63,185 bases of DNA from Marinomonas piezotolerans (GCF_003362755.1 NZ_QKRA01000013.1:1-63185), one strand, 5' to 3'; counted from the stretch's first letter, positions 1 to 9,172 are shown. Numbers and translations: made by a program. Notes: generated from the sequence alone by a model not told the origin.

Positions 1-10
1 ATTATCTATT

Positions 11-19
11 TTAAAGAGC
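11..19 (-). promoter_or_regulatory. rRNA leader boxA antitermination element
   Basis: Read leftward the sequence is GCTCTTTAA, the core of the boxA element that loads Nus antitermination factors on rRNA leaders. It lies about 75 nt downstream of an rRNA-type promoter on the same strand, so the 16S gene should begin just beyond the left edge. Seen: the motif and its order after the promoter. Inferred: the rRNA operon itself, which is outside the window. Confidence 0.65.
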
Positions 20-96
20 GTTGCTAACCGCTGAGTTGTTTAAGCTTGGTCAGTTACTTCGTTGTTTTGAAGCCCTGTCCGTGTCAGCGAGGGCGT

Positions 97-124
97 ATAT
101 TAAGGATCTACAGATTTAGTGCAA
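97..124 (-). promoter_or_regulatory. rRNA-type promoter, leftward
   Basis: On the minus strand there is a TTGCAC -35 box (119-124), a 16-nt spacer and a TAATAT -10 box (97-102), followed by a GC-rich discriminator (ACGCCC). Upstream (about 125-170) is a run of A/T tracts resembling an UP element. This layout is typical of growth-rate-controlled rRNA P1 promoters, and the downstream boxA supports the reading. The predicted start of transcription is near position 90. Confidence 0.75.
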
Positions 125-215
125 GTACTTTTTGAAAGTTTTTTCTATAAATCTATTATTTATTCATTACACTCCTTTCCTGCTCATTTTAAAAACAGCA
201 GTCCATCTAATATCT

Positions 216-1082
216 CTAGATCTGATCCTTTTTAGCTTGCCAATCAATCGCTGGGGACGCCAAGCCATGCATTCCTTTATAAGCAGGCGACACTGGAGGC
301 ACCCAACACTCTAGGGCCTGGTCATCAAGCTTGTAGATATCCACCTCCAGAGGATGGCAAGTCGATAGAGGATCTTGCCCATCACGACCGAGAAAATCCA
401 CAGAGAGATCTCCTCCAGGACAGCATGACATAGCGCAAAGTAAATCGATCTCCGCAAAGAACTCTAAGAAGTCGCCCTTTTTAGCCGGACAAGGCTTCAT
501 AAAGTACTGATCATCATTATTCAATCCAGTACACTGAAATACATTTAGTACATCATGCACATCAAACTCTGTTAATCCATACGGCAGAATCGCACGAACC
601 AAATTTGAGTGACAATGAAAATCAAAGTCTTCACCTGTTAGTAGATAATTCACATAAGGATCACAACGCGTGCCTAACAGATCATGTACTCGACCACCAT
701 CTGCATCCTCGCCATAATCCTCCAACGTATCTTCTATAATAGTCGCCATTGGTCTTAAAAAGGGTAAGGTTGACCATAAACGGTCATACGTACTGACGTG
801 TGCGCGTTGAAGCTGTCGTGTACGAGAGGCCCACATTCGTTCACGAGGATCATGAAGATTCCACATGTTAAAATCACCAACTTGCGGCCCTTCTGGTACG
901 CGTATACGAAACACATGACCTGCTGGTACTTTCCAAGCCACTCCATCCCGCATGGGCACACGAACAGTATCAACAAGTGTCCTATTTGCATTTCCCTCTT
1001 TTAAGGAATTATAAAATGCCTTATTTATCGCCAATTTTGACCCAGGCCCACTACGATAAGCCGCCTCAACATGATTCCCCAT
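216..1082 (-). CDS. DUF1989 / urea carboxylase-associated family protein
   Basis: A 288-residue cytosolic protein of the DUF1989 family, members of which sit beside urea carboxylase or amino-acid catabolic genes; the reaction is not firmly known. Visible family features are a QVGDFNMW segment (about residues 67-74), a DFHCHSNL segment (about 153-160) and a KGD...EIDLLCAMSCCPGGD block (about 202-225), whose Cys and His could bind metal. A start at 1112 is possible, but AAGGGAG lies 8 nt upstream of the ATG at 1082, so that start was chosen. It is divergent from a LysR gene that probably controls it. No urea carboxylase gene is next to it, so the substrate is open. Confidence 0.8.
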   Translation of the reverse strand: MGNHVEAAYRSGPGSKLAINKAFYNSLKEGNANRTLVDTVRVPMRDGVAWKVPAGHVFRIRVPEGPQVGDFNMWNLHDPRERMWASRTRQLQRAHVSTYDRLWSTLPFLRPMATIIEDTLEDYGEDADGGRVHDLLGTRCDPYVNYLLTGEDFDFHCHSNLVRAILPYGLTEFDVHDVLNVFQCTGLNNDDQYFMKPCPAKKGDFLEFFAEIDLLCAMSCCPGGDLSVDFLGRDGQDPLSTCHPLEVDIYKLDDQALECWVPPVSPAYKGMHGLASPAIDWQAKKDQI

Positions 1083-1178
1083 GACAAACTCCCTTAAAAT
1101 GAATTGACTCAAGATTAACGAAAGAGGAAAGTATTAAAAACTGAACAATCTTAAATACACTTAAATATTTTAAAGTGA

Positions 1179-2051
1179 ATGATTCCCTATAATGCTTTAA
1201 AGACGTTTCAGCTTGTTATTCAACAGCGCAGCCTCCGCAGTGCTGCAGAAAAACTACACCTAACGGAATCGGCCGTCAGCCACCAGTTAAAAAAGCTTGA
1301 GGAAACGCTAGGCGATACGCTTCTATATAAAGAGGGCCGAAGACTGAAAGCAACACCAAAGGGGCTAGCACTTGCCCAGCGTTTACAGGCTCCTTTTGCG
1401 GAAATAGAGCATCATGTATCTGCTTTCAAAAATGATACACGCAACGATATTGAGATTTTTTGCCTACCTTCCCTAATTAGTTGTTGGCTGATGCCTAAAC
1501 TGGTCACCTTTAGTCGGCGTAACCCTGATATCTCGGTTTCTTTAAATTATTTGCAGTCTATGCCAACCTTTATTGATAGCCATGCCATCTGTATACGTAG
1601 CATTGAACCAACAGAACCTGCCTCTCTCCCGACGTATACACTATTTTCAGGCGAAACAATTCCCGTATGCAGCCCTCTTTATCTCAACCAAAAAGGATCG
1701 ATAACAATCACTGATGAACTTTTACAACACGAGCTGCTTCATGATAAAAACACGCTAAGCTGGGAGCATTGGCTGTCTGACCACGGACTTCATTTGAGAG
1801 AAAAACCGCAGCACATTTTTGAAGATTTTCACCTGTTAAAAACGGCGACACTTGCCGCCCAAGGAATATCCCTATGCCCCGCAATACTGATTGAAGAAGA
1901 ACTAGCGAACGGCCAACTCGTCAAATTATTCAGCCAGAAAGGAAACATTGGTAGGCAATATGTAGTGGAAACCAATAACCACCCCAATCACTCGATTAAG
2001 AAGCTGTTGAATATGCTAATCGTCCAAAATAACCGGAATGGCATGCGTTAA
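1179..2051 (+). CDS. LysR-family transcriptional regulator (GcvA-like)
   Basis: A 290-residue DNA-binding regulator. Residues 1-60 form the winged helix-turn-helix (SLRSAAEKLHLTESAVSHQLKKLE) and about 90-285 the periplasmic-binding-like effector domain. Length and N-terminus match the GcvA-type branch of LysR proteins. It is divergent from the DUF1989 gene with about 95 bp between the starts, the usual position for a LysR protein that controls its neighbour and itself. Its 3' end overlaps the convergent sfsA gene by 36 bp, so no terminator separates them. The effector is unknown. Confidence 0.85.
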   Translation: MIPYNALKTFQLVIQQRSLRSAAEKLHLTESAVSHQLKKLEETLGDTLLYKEGRRLKATPKGLALAQRLQAPFAEIEHHVSAFKNDTRNDIEIFCLPSLISCWLMPKLVTFSRRNPDISVSLNYLQSMPTFIDSHAICIRSIEPTEPASLPTYTLFSGETIPVCSPLYLNQKGSITITDELLQHELLHDKNTLSWEHWLSDHGLHLREKPQHIFEDFHLLKTATLAAQGISLCPAILIEEELANGQLVKLFSQKGNIGRQYVVETNNHPNHSIKKLLNMLIVQNNRNGMR

Positions 2052-2723
2052 AGACATCTCAAACTCGTTAATTTCTGTTCGATAGGCGCAAACCTCTACA
2101 CCTTTATTAACCGCGGAACTTAATGCTTGTGCATATTTCTCATCTATATGCCGAGCGGCAGACACCGAGTCAATACCCGTATGTGAAACACAAAACAATA
2201 ATACCGCCCGATGACCCTGTTGCACCATTTTCTCAAGCTCACTTAAATGCTTACGGCCGCGCTCAGTCACCGCATCAGGAAAATACCCAAGTCCATCTTC
2301 CTCTAGCAGCGTGACGCTTTTGACTTCCACATAACACAGTTCACCAGACTCTTTGCTCAACATCCAATCAATACGACTTGCGTCACCGTATTTAACTTCC
2401 GACTTCTGGTTATCGTACCCCGCCAGCTCCACTATCACGCCATTGCGAATGGCCTCTCCCACCACTTTATTTGGCAGTCCTGTATTAATGCAGGCTAAGT
2501 GGGCTTGATCAACCTCAACCAACTGCCATGTATAGGCCAACTTAAGTTTGGGGTTATCACTCTTGGACACCCAGACTCTCGCATTTTCTTGCTGACAACG
2601 ACGCATAGACCCAGTATTGGGGCAGTGAGCCGTAATCACTGCTCCCGTATCCAATTCAATATCTGCAAGAAAACGTTTATAACGCTTAATCAAACGTCCA
2701 GAAAGCAAACGAGGTAGCTCCAT
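2016..2723 (-). CDS. sfsA: SfsA, sugar fermentation stimulation protein homologue
   Basis: A 235-residue protein with the SfsA hallmarks: the N-terminal LIKRYKRFLADIELDTG segment, AHCPNTGSMRRC (about residues 33-44), a DASRIDWML block and the YVEVKSVTL motif of the nuclease-like fold. Length matches the family (about 234). Escherichia coli SfsA was linked to maltose gene expression and binds DNA; its biochemical role is unclear. A GTG start at 2729 is possible, but GGAG is 5 nt upstream of the ATG at 2723 and the family N-terminus begins there. Convergent and overlapping with the LysR gene. Confidence 0.93.
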   Translation of the reverse strand: MELPRLLSGRLIKRYKRFLADIELDTGAVITAHCPNTGSMRRCQQENARVWVSKSDNPKLKLAYTWQLVEVDQAHLACINTGLPNKVVGEAIRNGVIVELAGYDNQKSEVKYGDASRIDWMLSKESGELCYVEVKSVTLLEEDGLGYFPDAVTERGRKHLSELEKMVQQGHRAVLLFCVSHTGIDSVSAARHIDEKYAQALSSAVNKGVEVCAYRTEINEFEMSLTHAIPVILDD

Positions 2724-2796
2724 ATCCACTCCACAAAAAAGCGCCTACAAAGCAACCACTCTGCAAGCGCCTTAAAATTACTTATCACTTTATCTA

Positions 2797-2931
2797 TTAA
2801 ACGTGGCGGGACCGTTTTCTAAACCCAGCACGCACCAATACATAAAGCACACCCAACATACCACCAAATAGCACAACAGCGATCACAATAATCGGCTTCT
2901 TACTATCGCTGGAAAAATCACTAAATGGCAC
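2797..2931 (-). pseudogene. Wzz-like chain-length determinant, C-terminal remnant
   Basis: A 44-codon open frame encodes one membrane helix followed by a basic tail (KKPIIVIAVVLFGGMLGVLY, then VLVRAGFRKR). This is the look of the C-terminal transmembrane segment of Wzz polysaccharide co-polymerases. The frame continues upstream through a TAA as DVVDDPI, which resembles the residues before that helix in Wzz proteins, so this is probably the stump of a decayed gene. There is no Shine-Dalgarno before the GTG at 2931. It could instead be a short membrane peptide. Confidence 0.45.
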
Positions 2932-3302
2932 AACGGCTTAGATTGGGTCATCTACTACATCCTACATACATCTAAAACAATCCGTCACACATTACCAATC
3001 ATTTGCGACGTGGACCAGTCAAATAAACGTAAGTGTGTCATGAAACACAACAAACAGCATAACTTTCAACCTCTTAACTGAGTCGACTGATATAAAGCCT
3101 CCCCCTGAAACCCAACAAAATCGCTTTAGCAAACCTAGCCAACCGAATAAGCCGACCAGGGCTGAGCACAGAAAACATTATGCAAAAATTGTTACATAAT
3201 ATAACAATTAGAACTATCAACTATCCTGTTTGGGATATGAGTGCCACTCCAAAGCTTGTCATGCTGCATATGAGTTTTATAAAAAAAATGAAAGAGGAAC
3301 GT
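2932..3302. other. Intergenic stretch without a recognisable gene
   Basis: About 370 bp between the wzz-like remnant and the outer-membrane protein gene. An open frame extends upstream of that gene from 3180 but lacks both a ribosome-binding site and protein-like composition, so it is treated as leader. The promoter of the outer-membrane gene should lie here; no clear -35/-10 pair was found. Confidence 0.5.
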
Positions 3303-4226
3303 ATGAAAGCAACTAAATTAAGCTCACTTATCGGCATCGGAGCCAGCCTTCTCATTGCTCAATCAGCACTTGCTACAGAGAACGGAGCCCCGACCACAGC
3401 ACCAGGTATCTATGGATTTGGAGCAGGCTTTATGCCACCTGTTACCGACATTGGCGCCTTCGCAGTACGTGGCTCCATCTACAATGCAGACAAGAACCTA
3501 GACGGTAACGGCGACGATAGCTTGACCGACTTCTCGCAATCCGTCAAAGCTTTGTCATTAACCTACTTGAAAATGACAGAGAAAACCTTCCAAAATGCCA
3601 GCTATGGGTATGGCCTTGTGATTCCGTTCGTAGAGCTGGATATCGACGGCAAAGTACCTAACGCTCCGGTTACCGTCTCTGGGTCAGACGCTGGCATCGG
3701 TGACATCCAAGTGATTCCATATATTCTTCAATGGCATCCATCAGCCAATCTAGCAACTAACACTCAACTACAGATACAAATCCCAACGGGTAACTATGAC
3801 AAAAATGATACCATCACCACAGGTCTCAACCATTGGGCATTTTCTCCAGCATTTAACTTCACCTACCTCACCGACTCCGGCTTCGAGGTATCGTCCAGCT
3901 TCCAGATAGACATCAGTACTGAAAACAAAGACACAAATTACACCAACGGTATTGAATACCGCCACGAGTTCGCGATCGGACAAGCTTTTAACGATTGGAC
4001 ACTTGGTGTAGGCGGCTTTATCTACAAGCAATTAACTGATGACAAAGGTCCAGCAAGCAGCAACATCGTGGATGGCAACCGAGCTGAAGCAATCGCAATA
4101 GGGCCGGAACTTAGCTTCTTCCGCCCAGGTCTACCTTTAGTATCATTCCATGCATACAAAGAGATCAGTGCAAAAAATCGTACGCAGGGCTATTCAGCCG
4201 CATTACTGGTTTCGCAAAGCTTCTAA
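3303..4226 (+). CDS. Outer-membrane protein of the MetA-pathway (phenol degradation) family
   Basis: A 307-residue protein with a signal peptide (residues 1-24, ending SALA) and a series of amphipathic strands ending in a C-terminal Phe (LLVSQSF), as expected for a beta-barrel. The composition and the FGAGFMPPVTDIGAF start resemble the transporter-like family named after the meta-pathway of phenol degradation (Phenol_MetA_deg), presumed to pass hydrophobic substrates. The ATG at 3303 was chosen over an upstream in-frame start because GAGG lies 5 nt before it and the signal peptide begins there. It appears monocistronic, with a strong hairpin after the stop. The substrate is unknown. Confidence 0.75.
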   Translation: MKATKLSSLIGIGASLLIAQSALATENGAPTTAPGIYGFGAGFMPPVTDIGAFAVRGSIYNADKNLDGNGDDSLTDFSQSVKALSLTYLKMTEKTFQNASYGYGLVIPFVELDIDGKVPNAPVTVSGSDAGIGDIQVIPYILQWHPSANLATNTQLQIQIPTGNYDKNDTITTGLNHWAFSPAFNFTYLTDSGFEVSSSFQIDISTENKDTNYTNGIEYRHEFAIGQAFNDWTLGVGGFIYKQLTDDKGPASSNIVDGNRAEAIAIGPELSFFRPGLPLVSFHAYKEISAKNRTQGYSAALLVSQSF

Positions 4227-4235
4227 CGATTGAAA

Positions 4236-4287
4236 CAGGATCATGTCGACGATAGTCATCCCCTTTTCTATCGTCGCCATGATCCTG
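4236..4287 (+). terminator. Long hairpin after the outer-membrane protein gene
   Basis: The arms CAGGATCATGTCGACGATAG and CTATCGTCGCCATGATCCTG pair with one interruption across a 12-nt loop, starting 10 nt after the stop codon. No T run follows, so it may act as an RNA-stabilising end or a weak terminator rather than a classical intrinsic terminator. Confidence 0.6.
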
Positions 4288-4464
4288 CGGATTCGTTACC
4301 CAATGGCAACATTGTAAATACCGCCCATTTCAATCGTTTTATCTACTATCCAAAATAGCCACCTGGGTTCCCACGTCTAAGCTAAACCTACTACCAATTT
4401 AAAAGGTGTTTTCCGCCCATTATTGGTTACACTGTCAGTATTGTTAAAAGGCTTAAGACTGGGT

Positions 4465-5427
4465 ATGAGAGTAGAAGAGATTTATCGTCGGGATTTAAAC
4501 CTGTTGGTCGCGTTGCAAGTGTTGGTTGAGGAACGCAGCGTCAGTAAAGCAGCAGAGCGTTTGAACTTGAGTCAGTCCGCCATGAGCCGCGTACTAGGGC
4601 GATTGCGCAGCTTGTTATCCGACCCAGTGCTAACACGCCAAGGGCAACATTTAGTCCCGACCGAGAAAGCACTATCAATAAACAAGGCGCTAGAAGAACC
4701 GCTTGGCTCTCTACGACAGCTCTTGTCTCCTATTGATTTTGACCCCAAATCTTGTGATCAAACCTTCACAATTGTTACAACAGACTATGCCATGCAAACC
4801 ATTTTACCCTTTGCATTGCCGCGCATTTACCAAGAGGCTCCGCATGTCGCGTTTGAGCTTCTACCTCTACAAGATGACCGCCTAAAAGAACAGCTAACTT
4901 ACGGCCGAGCCGACCTCGCGATTTGCCGACCGACCCACTCTATTGAACCATTGCAATACGGGGCACTTGGGCGCGTTGGCGTATCGTGTTTGCTCTCTAA
5001 ACACCATCCGCTTGCGAATCAACAAATGTGTTTGGATGACTATTTGCATTATCCGCACGCCATGATTGCGATCAGTGATGGTGTAAAAGCGCTTATCGAG
5101 CAAGCACTAGAGGATAAGCCGAAGCGGCGCATGGTCCTCAGCGCCTATCATTTAGAAGCCGCGTTAGCGATTATTGATATGATGCCACTCATTATCACAG
5201 TACCCGCAGATTTAGCACACTTAGTTTCTGAGCGTTATGACCTGGTCGTCAAACCTCTACCTTTTCATTTTACGCCATTCGATTACTCCATGATCTGGCA
5301 TCCGCGTTGCGACCATTCGCCAGCACAAGAATGGCTAAGAAGTATCGTCAAAGAAGAGTGTGGCAAACTGATTGCTAACCGTGTCGTAGAAATGGGGCTG
5401 GATACGAGCACTGATTCCATACCCTAA
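4465..5427 (+). CDS. LysR-family transcriptional regulator (NodD/PcpR-like)
   Basis: A 320-residue regulator. The opening EIYRRDLNLLVALQVLVEE and the SVSKAAERLNLSQSAMSRVL helix-turn-helix (about residues 20-50) are typical of the NodD/SyrM-like LysR branch; the rest is the effector-binding domain. A TTG start at 4423 would add 14 residues, but the family N-terminus fits the ATG at 4465. The gene reads toward an MFS transporter gene 214 bp downstream in the same direction, the likely target. The inducer is unknown. Confidence 0.82.
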   Translation: MRVEEIYRRDLNLLVALQVLVEERSVSKAAERLNLSQSAMSRVLGRLRSLLSDPVLTRQGQHLVPTEKALSINKALEEPLGSLRQLLSPIDFDPKSCDQTFTIVTTDYAMQTILPFALPRIYQEAPHVAFELLPLQDDRLKEQLTYGRADLAICRPTHSIEPLQYGALGRVGVSCLLSKHHPLANQQMCLDDYLHYPHAMIAISDGVKALIEQALEDKPKRRMVLSAYHLEAALAIIDMMPLIITVPADLAHLVSERYDLVVKPLPFHFTPFDYSMIWHPRCDHSPAQEWLRSIVKEECGKLIANRVVEMGLDTSTDSIP

Positions 5428-5641
5428 CGCCAAATAAGCGCAGATTTTAATCTATGTATAATCTGCATAGATCCCTTCACTTTTTATCATTTGAGTCCCC
5501 CCTGAATACTCTCTAAACTCCGCCAATCTTGTCATTGAGCGCATAGGCATACTTGCTTGGTTCCATGTGGTGAAACTGCCACACGCTTAACAGTGGACAT
5601 AACAAGTACCCCATCAACATAAGCATTATTAAGAGCAATTT

Positions 5642-6859
5642 ATGTTTACTTTCCGGTTTCCACTCCTCGTTTGGCTAGGCATAGGGATATTGATTACCAG
5701 CTTAGGAATCAGGCAATCCTTTGGTATTTTCATGATGCCGATCACAGACTACTTTCACACAGGGCGGGAGTTCTTCAGCTTTGCCATTGCCTTACAAAAC
5801 TTACTGTTTGGAGCATTCCAACCGTTTGTAGGTATGGCCGCTGACCGATGGGGCCCCAAGCGTATTATCATTTTAGGAGCCATCGCTTACGCCTCAGGCT
5901 TGTATTTAACCTCGATCACCGTCGAGCCCACTATGATGTACCTAACACTAGGTGTCCTTGTTGGGTTTGGGTTAAGCGCCACCAGTTACGTAATCGTATT
6001 GGGAGCCATCGCGAAAGTGGTACCCGCTCAACATGCAGCGAAAGCATTTGGTCTAACCACTGCGGCTGGGTCATTTGGCATGTTTGCAATGATCCCTGGT
6101 GCGCAAACCATGCTGAGCATTTACGACTGGCAAAGCGCCCTGCAAATCTTCGCAGTTCTATGTAGCTTCATCGTGGTGTTTGCCCTATTCATCAACACCA
6201 CTAAAAAGGAAGAGGCGCATACCGCCACTCCAGTACACGAAGACACGCAAACAATAAAAGAAGCGTTGAAGGAAGCATTCGCTCATAAAGGCTATTGGTT
6301 AATTCATATTGGCTTTTTTGTATGTGGCTTCCATGTCATGTTTATCGCCACACATCTACCAAGCTATGTATTAGATAAAAACCTACCGGCCTCTACCGCT
6401 GCGATGGCACTGGCATACGTCGGTATATTCAACATCCTTGGCTCCTACTTCTGGGGCGCCATGGCAGACCGTTATAGCAAACATTACGTCATGTCAGCGC
6501 TGTACTTCGTACGAACCGCTGTCATCGCGGCGTTTGTACTGATACCAACGACTGAGCTAACGGCTGGTATCTTCGGTGCCGCAATCGGCTTTTGTTGGCT
6601 AGGGACCGTACCTATTACCTCAGGCTTAGTGCGCCAGATATTTGGTGCGCGCTACCTATCGACATTATATGGTTTGGTTTTTTTCTCACATCAAGTAGGT
6701 AGCTTTTTGGGGGCTTGGGTTGGCGGCGTCATCTACGACTACTACGGCTCATACGACCCAATTTGGTGGTCAGCCGTCGTGCTTGCGTTTATCTCGGCAT
6801 TGATCCACTTACCCATCAATGACAAGCCTGTGCCACGATTAAGAATGGCAGCAGCATAA
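5642..6859 (+). CDS. MFS transporter (oxalate/formate antiporter- or MCT-like)
   Basis: A 405-residue inner-membrane protein with about 12 hydrophobic segments, the motif A remnant GMAADRWGPKRII after TM2 (about residues 64-76) and a hydrophilic central loop (about 185-205). The opening GIRQSFGIFMMPIT is seen in monocarboxylate/oxalate-formate type MFS proteins, so a small organic acid is a plausible substrate; this is inference. It follows the LysR gene and ends in a strong terminator. The ribosome-binding site is weak (AAGAGCAATTT). Confidence 0.8.
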   Translation: MFTFRFPLLVWLGIGILITSLGIRQSFGIFMMPITDYFHTGREFFSFAIALQNLLFGAFQPFVGMAADRWGPKRIIILGAIAYASGLYLTSITVEPTMMYLTLGVLVGFGLSATSYVIVLGAIAKVVPAQHAAKAFGLTTAAGSFGMFAMIPGAQTMLSIYDWQSALQIFAVLCSFIVVFALFINTTKKEEAHTATPVHEDTQTIKEALKEAFAHKGYWLIHIGFFVCGFHVMFIATHLPSYVLDKNLPASTAAMALAYVGIFNILGSYFWGAMADRYSKHYVMSALYFVRTAVIAAFVLIPTTELTAGIFGAAIGFCWLGTVPITSGLVRQIFGARYLSTLYGLVFFSHQVGSFLGAWVGGVIYDYYGSYDPIWWSAVVLAFISALIHLPINDKPVPRLRMAAA

Positions 6860-6867
6860 TGCCCGAA

Positions 6868-6902
6868 GGCTCCCAACATAAGATATTGGGAGCCCTTTCT
6901 TT
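6868..6902 (+). terminator. Intrinsic terminator of the MFS gene
   Basis: A perfect stem GGCTCCCAA / TTGGGAGCC with a 9-nt loop followed by CTTTCTTT, 8 nt after the MFS stop codon. It also separates the unit from the convergent smvA gene, whose stop lies 12 bp further on. Confidence 0.9.
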
Positions 6903-6913
6903 AGACCCTAGAT

Positions 6914-8434
6914 TCACAAATGCTGACCCGTGCTCTTGTTCGTCCCTGCTAACAGGAAGAACACCAGAACAGCCAGCCCCGCGACCAATGCCGCAGCCGT
7001 CATCAGCAGTACCGAGTGCGTAGCCGAAAAAGCCGCCTTGCCCGCCGCAACCAATGCCGCCGCTTGATCATCGGAAAGCTGTCGAGCAACTAAGTACGTA
7101 TCTCCCATCGACACAGCCGCCTGATCAGCAAGACCAGATGGCAAGCCAACCTGTGCCGTAAGGTTACGCCCGAAAATTACCGACATAAACACACCGAACA
7201 CAGTGATACCGAGACCTGTGCCCAATTCGTACCCTGTTGCCTCCAACGACCCCGCAGCACCGCCCTTGCTCGCGTCAACCGAACTCATAATAGCGATGGA
7301 TGACGCGGTGAGGCCAACACTGAGAGCCAAGCCCAGTAGGGCCAGCAGCACAGGCACCATTACTCCCAGAGCATGAAAGTCCAGCACAGCAAGCCAACCT
7401 AGCGACAGAGCAGCCGCCACCATCGACAAGCAAGCCACTGGCCGCAGCCCATACTGAGCCGATAACCAGCCCGCTACTGGCCCTCCTACTGCCGCCGCTG
7501 CCATGATAGGAATCATGAATACACCTGCCTGAAGAGGCGTTTTATCTAAGACATATTGCAGCTCCTGCGCCAACGTCAACTCAACCCCCGCCAATGCACC
7601 ACTCGCAACCACCGCCATGATGATGCCCGCGACAATGGCAGGATGGCCAAACAAGGACAGATCCAACATGGGCGTGGCGGCGTGCAACTGCTTGCGCGCA
7701 AACAGAACCAACATTGCCACCCCAAAAACCAACGTCAGCAACACCACAGTCAGGGATTGCTTGCCAGCAAATCCCGTCTTAGCCGCATACACCACCGCAA
7801 TCATGCCCATCACTAACAACAAAGCTTGGCCAATCGGCCAATGACCAGACGTCGTTTGCTCCTCACGCGACAGCAATAGCCAGCAGGCTGGCGCAACGAT
7901 CAGCATCACAGGCACATTGATCAGAAACACCGCCCCCCACCAGAAATGCTCCAATAGCGCACCGCCAATTAATGGACCCACCGCCGCACCAGCGGCGCCA
8001 ACGGTCCCCCATAATCCGAGCGCCAGCCCTCGCTCCTTCTCGTCCTCAAAGGTACGGCGGATAATGCCCAGCACACACGGCATGATCATGGATCCCCCCA
8101 ACGCCAGCATAACGCGCGCCCCTATCAGCATCTGCGCAGTAGGCGCAAATGCGGTCGCAGCAGAAGCAACCCCAAAGATCAACAAGCCAATCAACAAGAT
8201 TCGGCGGTTACCCACTTTGTCAGCCAGCGTCCCCATCGGCACCAGCAAACCCGCCATTAACAATGGGTAAATGTCGATGACCCACAACACTTGGTTATTG
8301 GTCGCACCCAACGCTTGAGTTAACCTAGGCACAGCCACATGCAAAATGGTCATGTCGAGAACGACGGGTAGAAATGCCAACATCACAGCCAGCAGAATCA
8401 GCCATCGCCTGGGGTTTGGAGTGCAGTAAGACAC
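6914..8434 (-). CDS. smvA: SmvA-like multidrug efflux transporter (MFS, DHA2 family)
   Basis: A 506-residue inner-membrane exporter with 14 predicted helices. It matches the remembered SmvA of enterobacteria in many blocks: LLWVID-like VLWVIDIYPLLMAG, MGTLADKVGNRRILLIG (motif A), GPLIGGALLEHFWWGAVFLINVP (motif C region) and LQAGVFMIPIMAA. SmvA exports quaternary cations such as methyl viologen and biguanides by proton antiport. The frame extends to a TTG at 8464, but AGGTGA lies just upstream of the GTG at 8434, which fits the family N-terminus. It is divergent from a TetR gene, with a perfect palindrome upstream of its start. GC content is higher than in the neighbours. Confidence 0.85.
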   Translation of the reverse strand: MSYCTPNPRRWLILLAVMLAFLPVVLDMTILHVAVPRLTQALGATNNQVLWVIDIYPLLMAGLLVPMGTLADKVGNRRILLIGLLIFGVASAATAFAPTAQMLIGARVMLALGGSMIMPCVLGIIRRTFEDEKERGLALGLWGTVGAAGAAVGPLIGGALLEHFWWGAVFLINVPVMLIVAPACWLLLSREEQTTSGHWPIGQALLLVMGMIAVVYAAKTGFAGKQSLTVVLLTLVFGVAMLVLFARKQLHAATPMLDLSLFGHPAIVAGIIMAVVASGALAGVELTLAQELQYVLDKTPLQAGVFMIPIMAAAAVGGPVAGWLSAQYGLRPVACLSMVAAALSLGWLAVLDFHALGVMVPVLLALLGLALSVGLTASSIAIMSSVDASKGGAAGSLEATGYELGTGLGITVFGVFMSVIFGRNLTAQVGLPSGLADQAAVSMGDTYLVARQLSDDQAAALVAAGKAAFSATHSVLLMTAAALVAGLAVLVFFLLAGTNKSTGQHL

Positions 8435-8465
8435 ATATTCACCTATAATTTGCGCGTTCTTCAAA

Positions 8466-8489
8466 ATTTAAATACGACCGTATTTAAAT
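8466..8489. promoter_or_regulatory. Palindromic operator between smvA and the TetR gene
   Basis: A perfect inverted repeat with 11-bp arms (ATTTAAATACG / CGTATTTAAAT) around a 2-bp centre, located 31-54 bp before the smvA start and 31 bp before the TetR start. Size and symmetry fit a TetR dimer site that would repress both genes. Confidence 0.75.
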
Positions 8490-8519
8490 GAATAATAGTG
8501 GGGTTAGAAGAGAAAGACA

Positions 8520-9053
8520 ATGGGTAGAAAACCAACCATCTCACGAGACGGGCTGCTAGACGTGGCCGAAGAGCTGGTGCGTCAGCAAGGCGGCGGAGCA
8601 CTCACCATCGGCGCTTTAGCCAAGGCAGCAGGGATTTCCAAAGGCGGTGTGCAGTATTCATTCGCCAACAGGGACGACTTAGTGAGCAGCCTCGTTGACC
8701 GCTGGATAAGTCGCTTCGACGCCATGCTAGGCGACACTGAGACGCTCGACCCAGTCGACTTTATCCGACGCTACATCGCCGCGACACGCACCTCACAACA
8801 GGCAATGGACGCGAAAATTGCCGGCCTAATGGTCAACTACCTAGAAAACCCTGAGCACCTGAAAGAAACACGTGATTGGTACCGAGGTATTTTTGATCGA
8901 CTAGCCAGCACATCGCCAAATGCCCAAGCCGCACGAGTGGCCTTCCTAGCCGTCGAAGGACTCTTCCTCCTACGCATCAACGGCATCGATGAAGACGGCG
9001 AATGGACGAGCTTTCTGGACGATGTAGAGGCAGTACTCACGCGCTTGGTGTGA
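8520..9053 (+). CDS. smvR: TetR-family repressor of smvA (SmvR-like)
   Basis: A 177-residue regulator with the TetR DNA-binding domain at residues 7-55 (ALTIGALAKAAGISKGGVQY and a FANRDDLV turn) and a ligand-binding helical domain after it. In enterobacteria the TetR protein SmvR is divergent from smvA and represses it, and the arrangement here is the same, with a palindrome in the shared promoter. The start ATG follows an AGAGAAAG purine stretch. Assignment as SmvR rests on context plus the family. Confidence 0.8.
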   Translation: MGRKPTISRDGLLDVAEELVRQQGGGALTIGALAKAAGISKGGVQYSFANRDDLVSSLVDRWISRFDAMLGDTETLDPVDFIRRYIAATRTSQQAMDAKIAGLMVNYLENPEHLKETRDWYRGIFDRLASTSPNAQAARVAFLAVEGLFLLRINGIDEDGEWTSFLDDVEAVLTRLV

Positions 9054-9172
9054 CTTATTTCTATTAAGTGGCATGATCTTCAGATTAAACTCGACAAATC
9101 GATAGGATACTAATGCCAAAAATAGTAAATATTCCTTTAAGCGATTTAAATTAGTTGCCTTCTAAAAGGACG

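Noticed and set aside
2730..2780. Hairpin terminator near the start of sfsA
   Set aside because: The repeated AAGCGCC blocks are direct rather than inverted repeats, so no strong stem forms.
3180..3302. N-terminal extension of the outer-membrane protein
   Set aside because: It would place 41 non-signal residues before a clear signal peptide, and the ribosome-binding site is at the later ATG.
7556..8270. Plus-strand open frames inside smvA
   Set aside because: They are antisense shadows of the GC-rich smvA gene with biased composition and no start signals.
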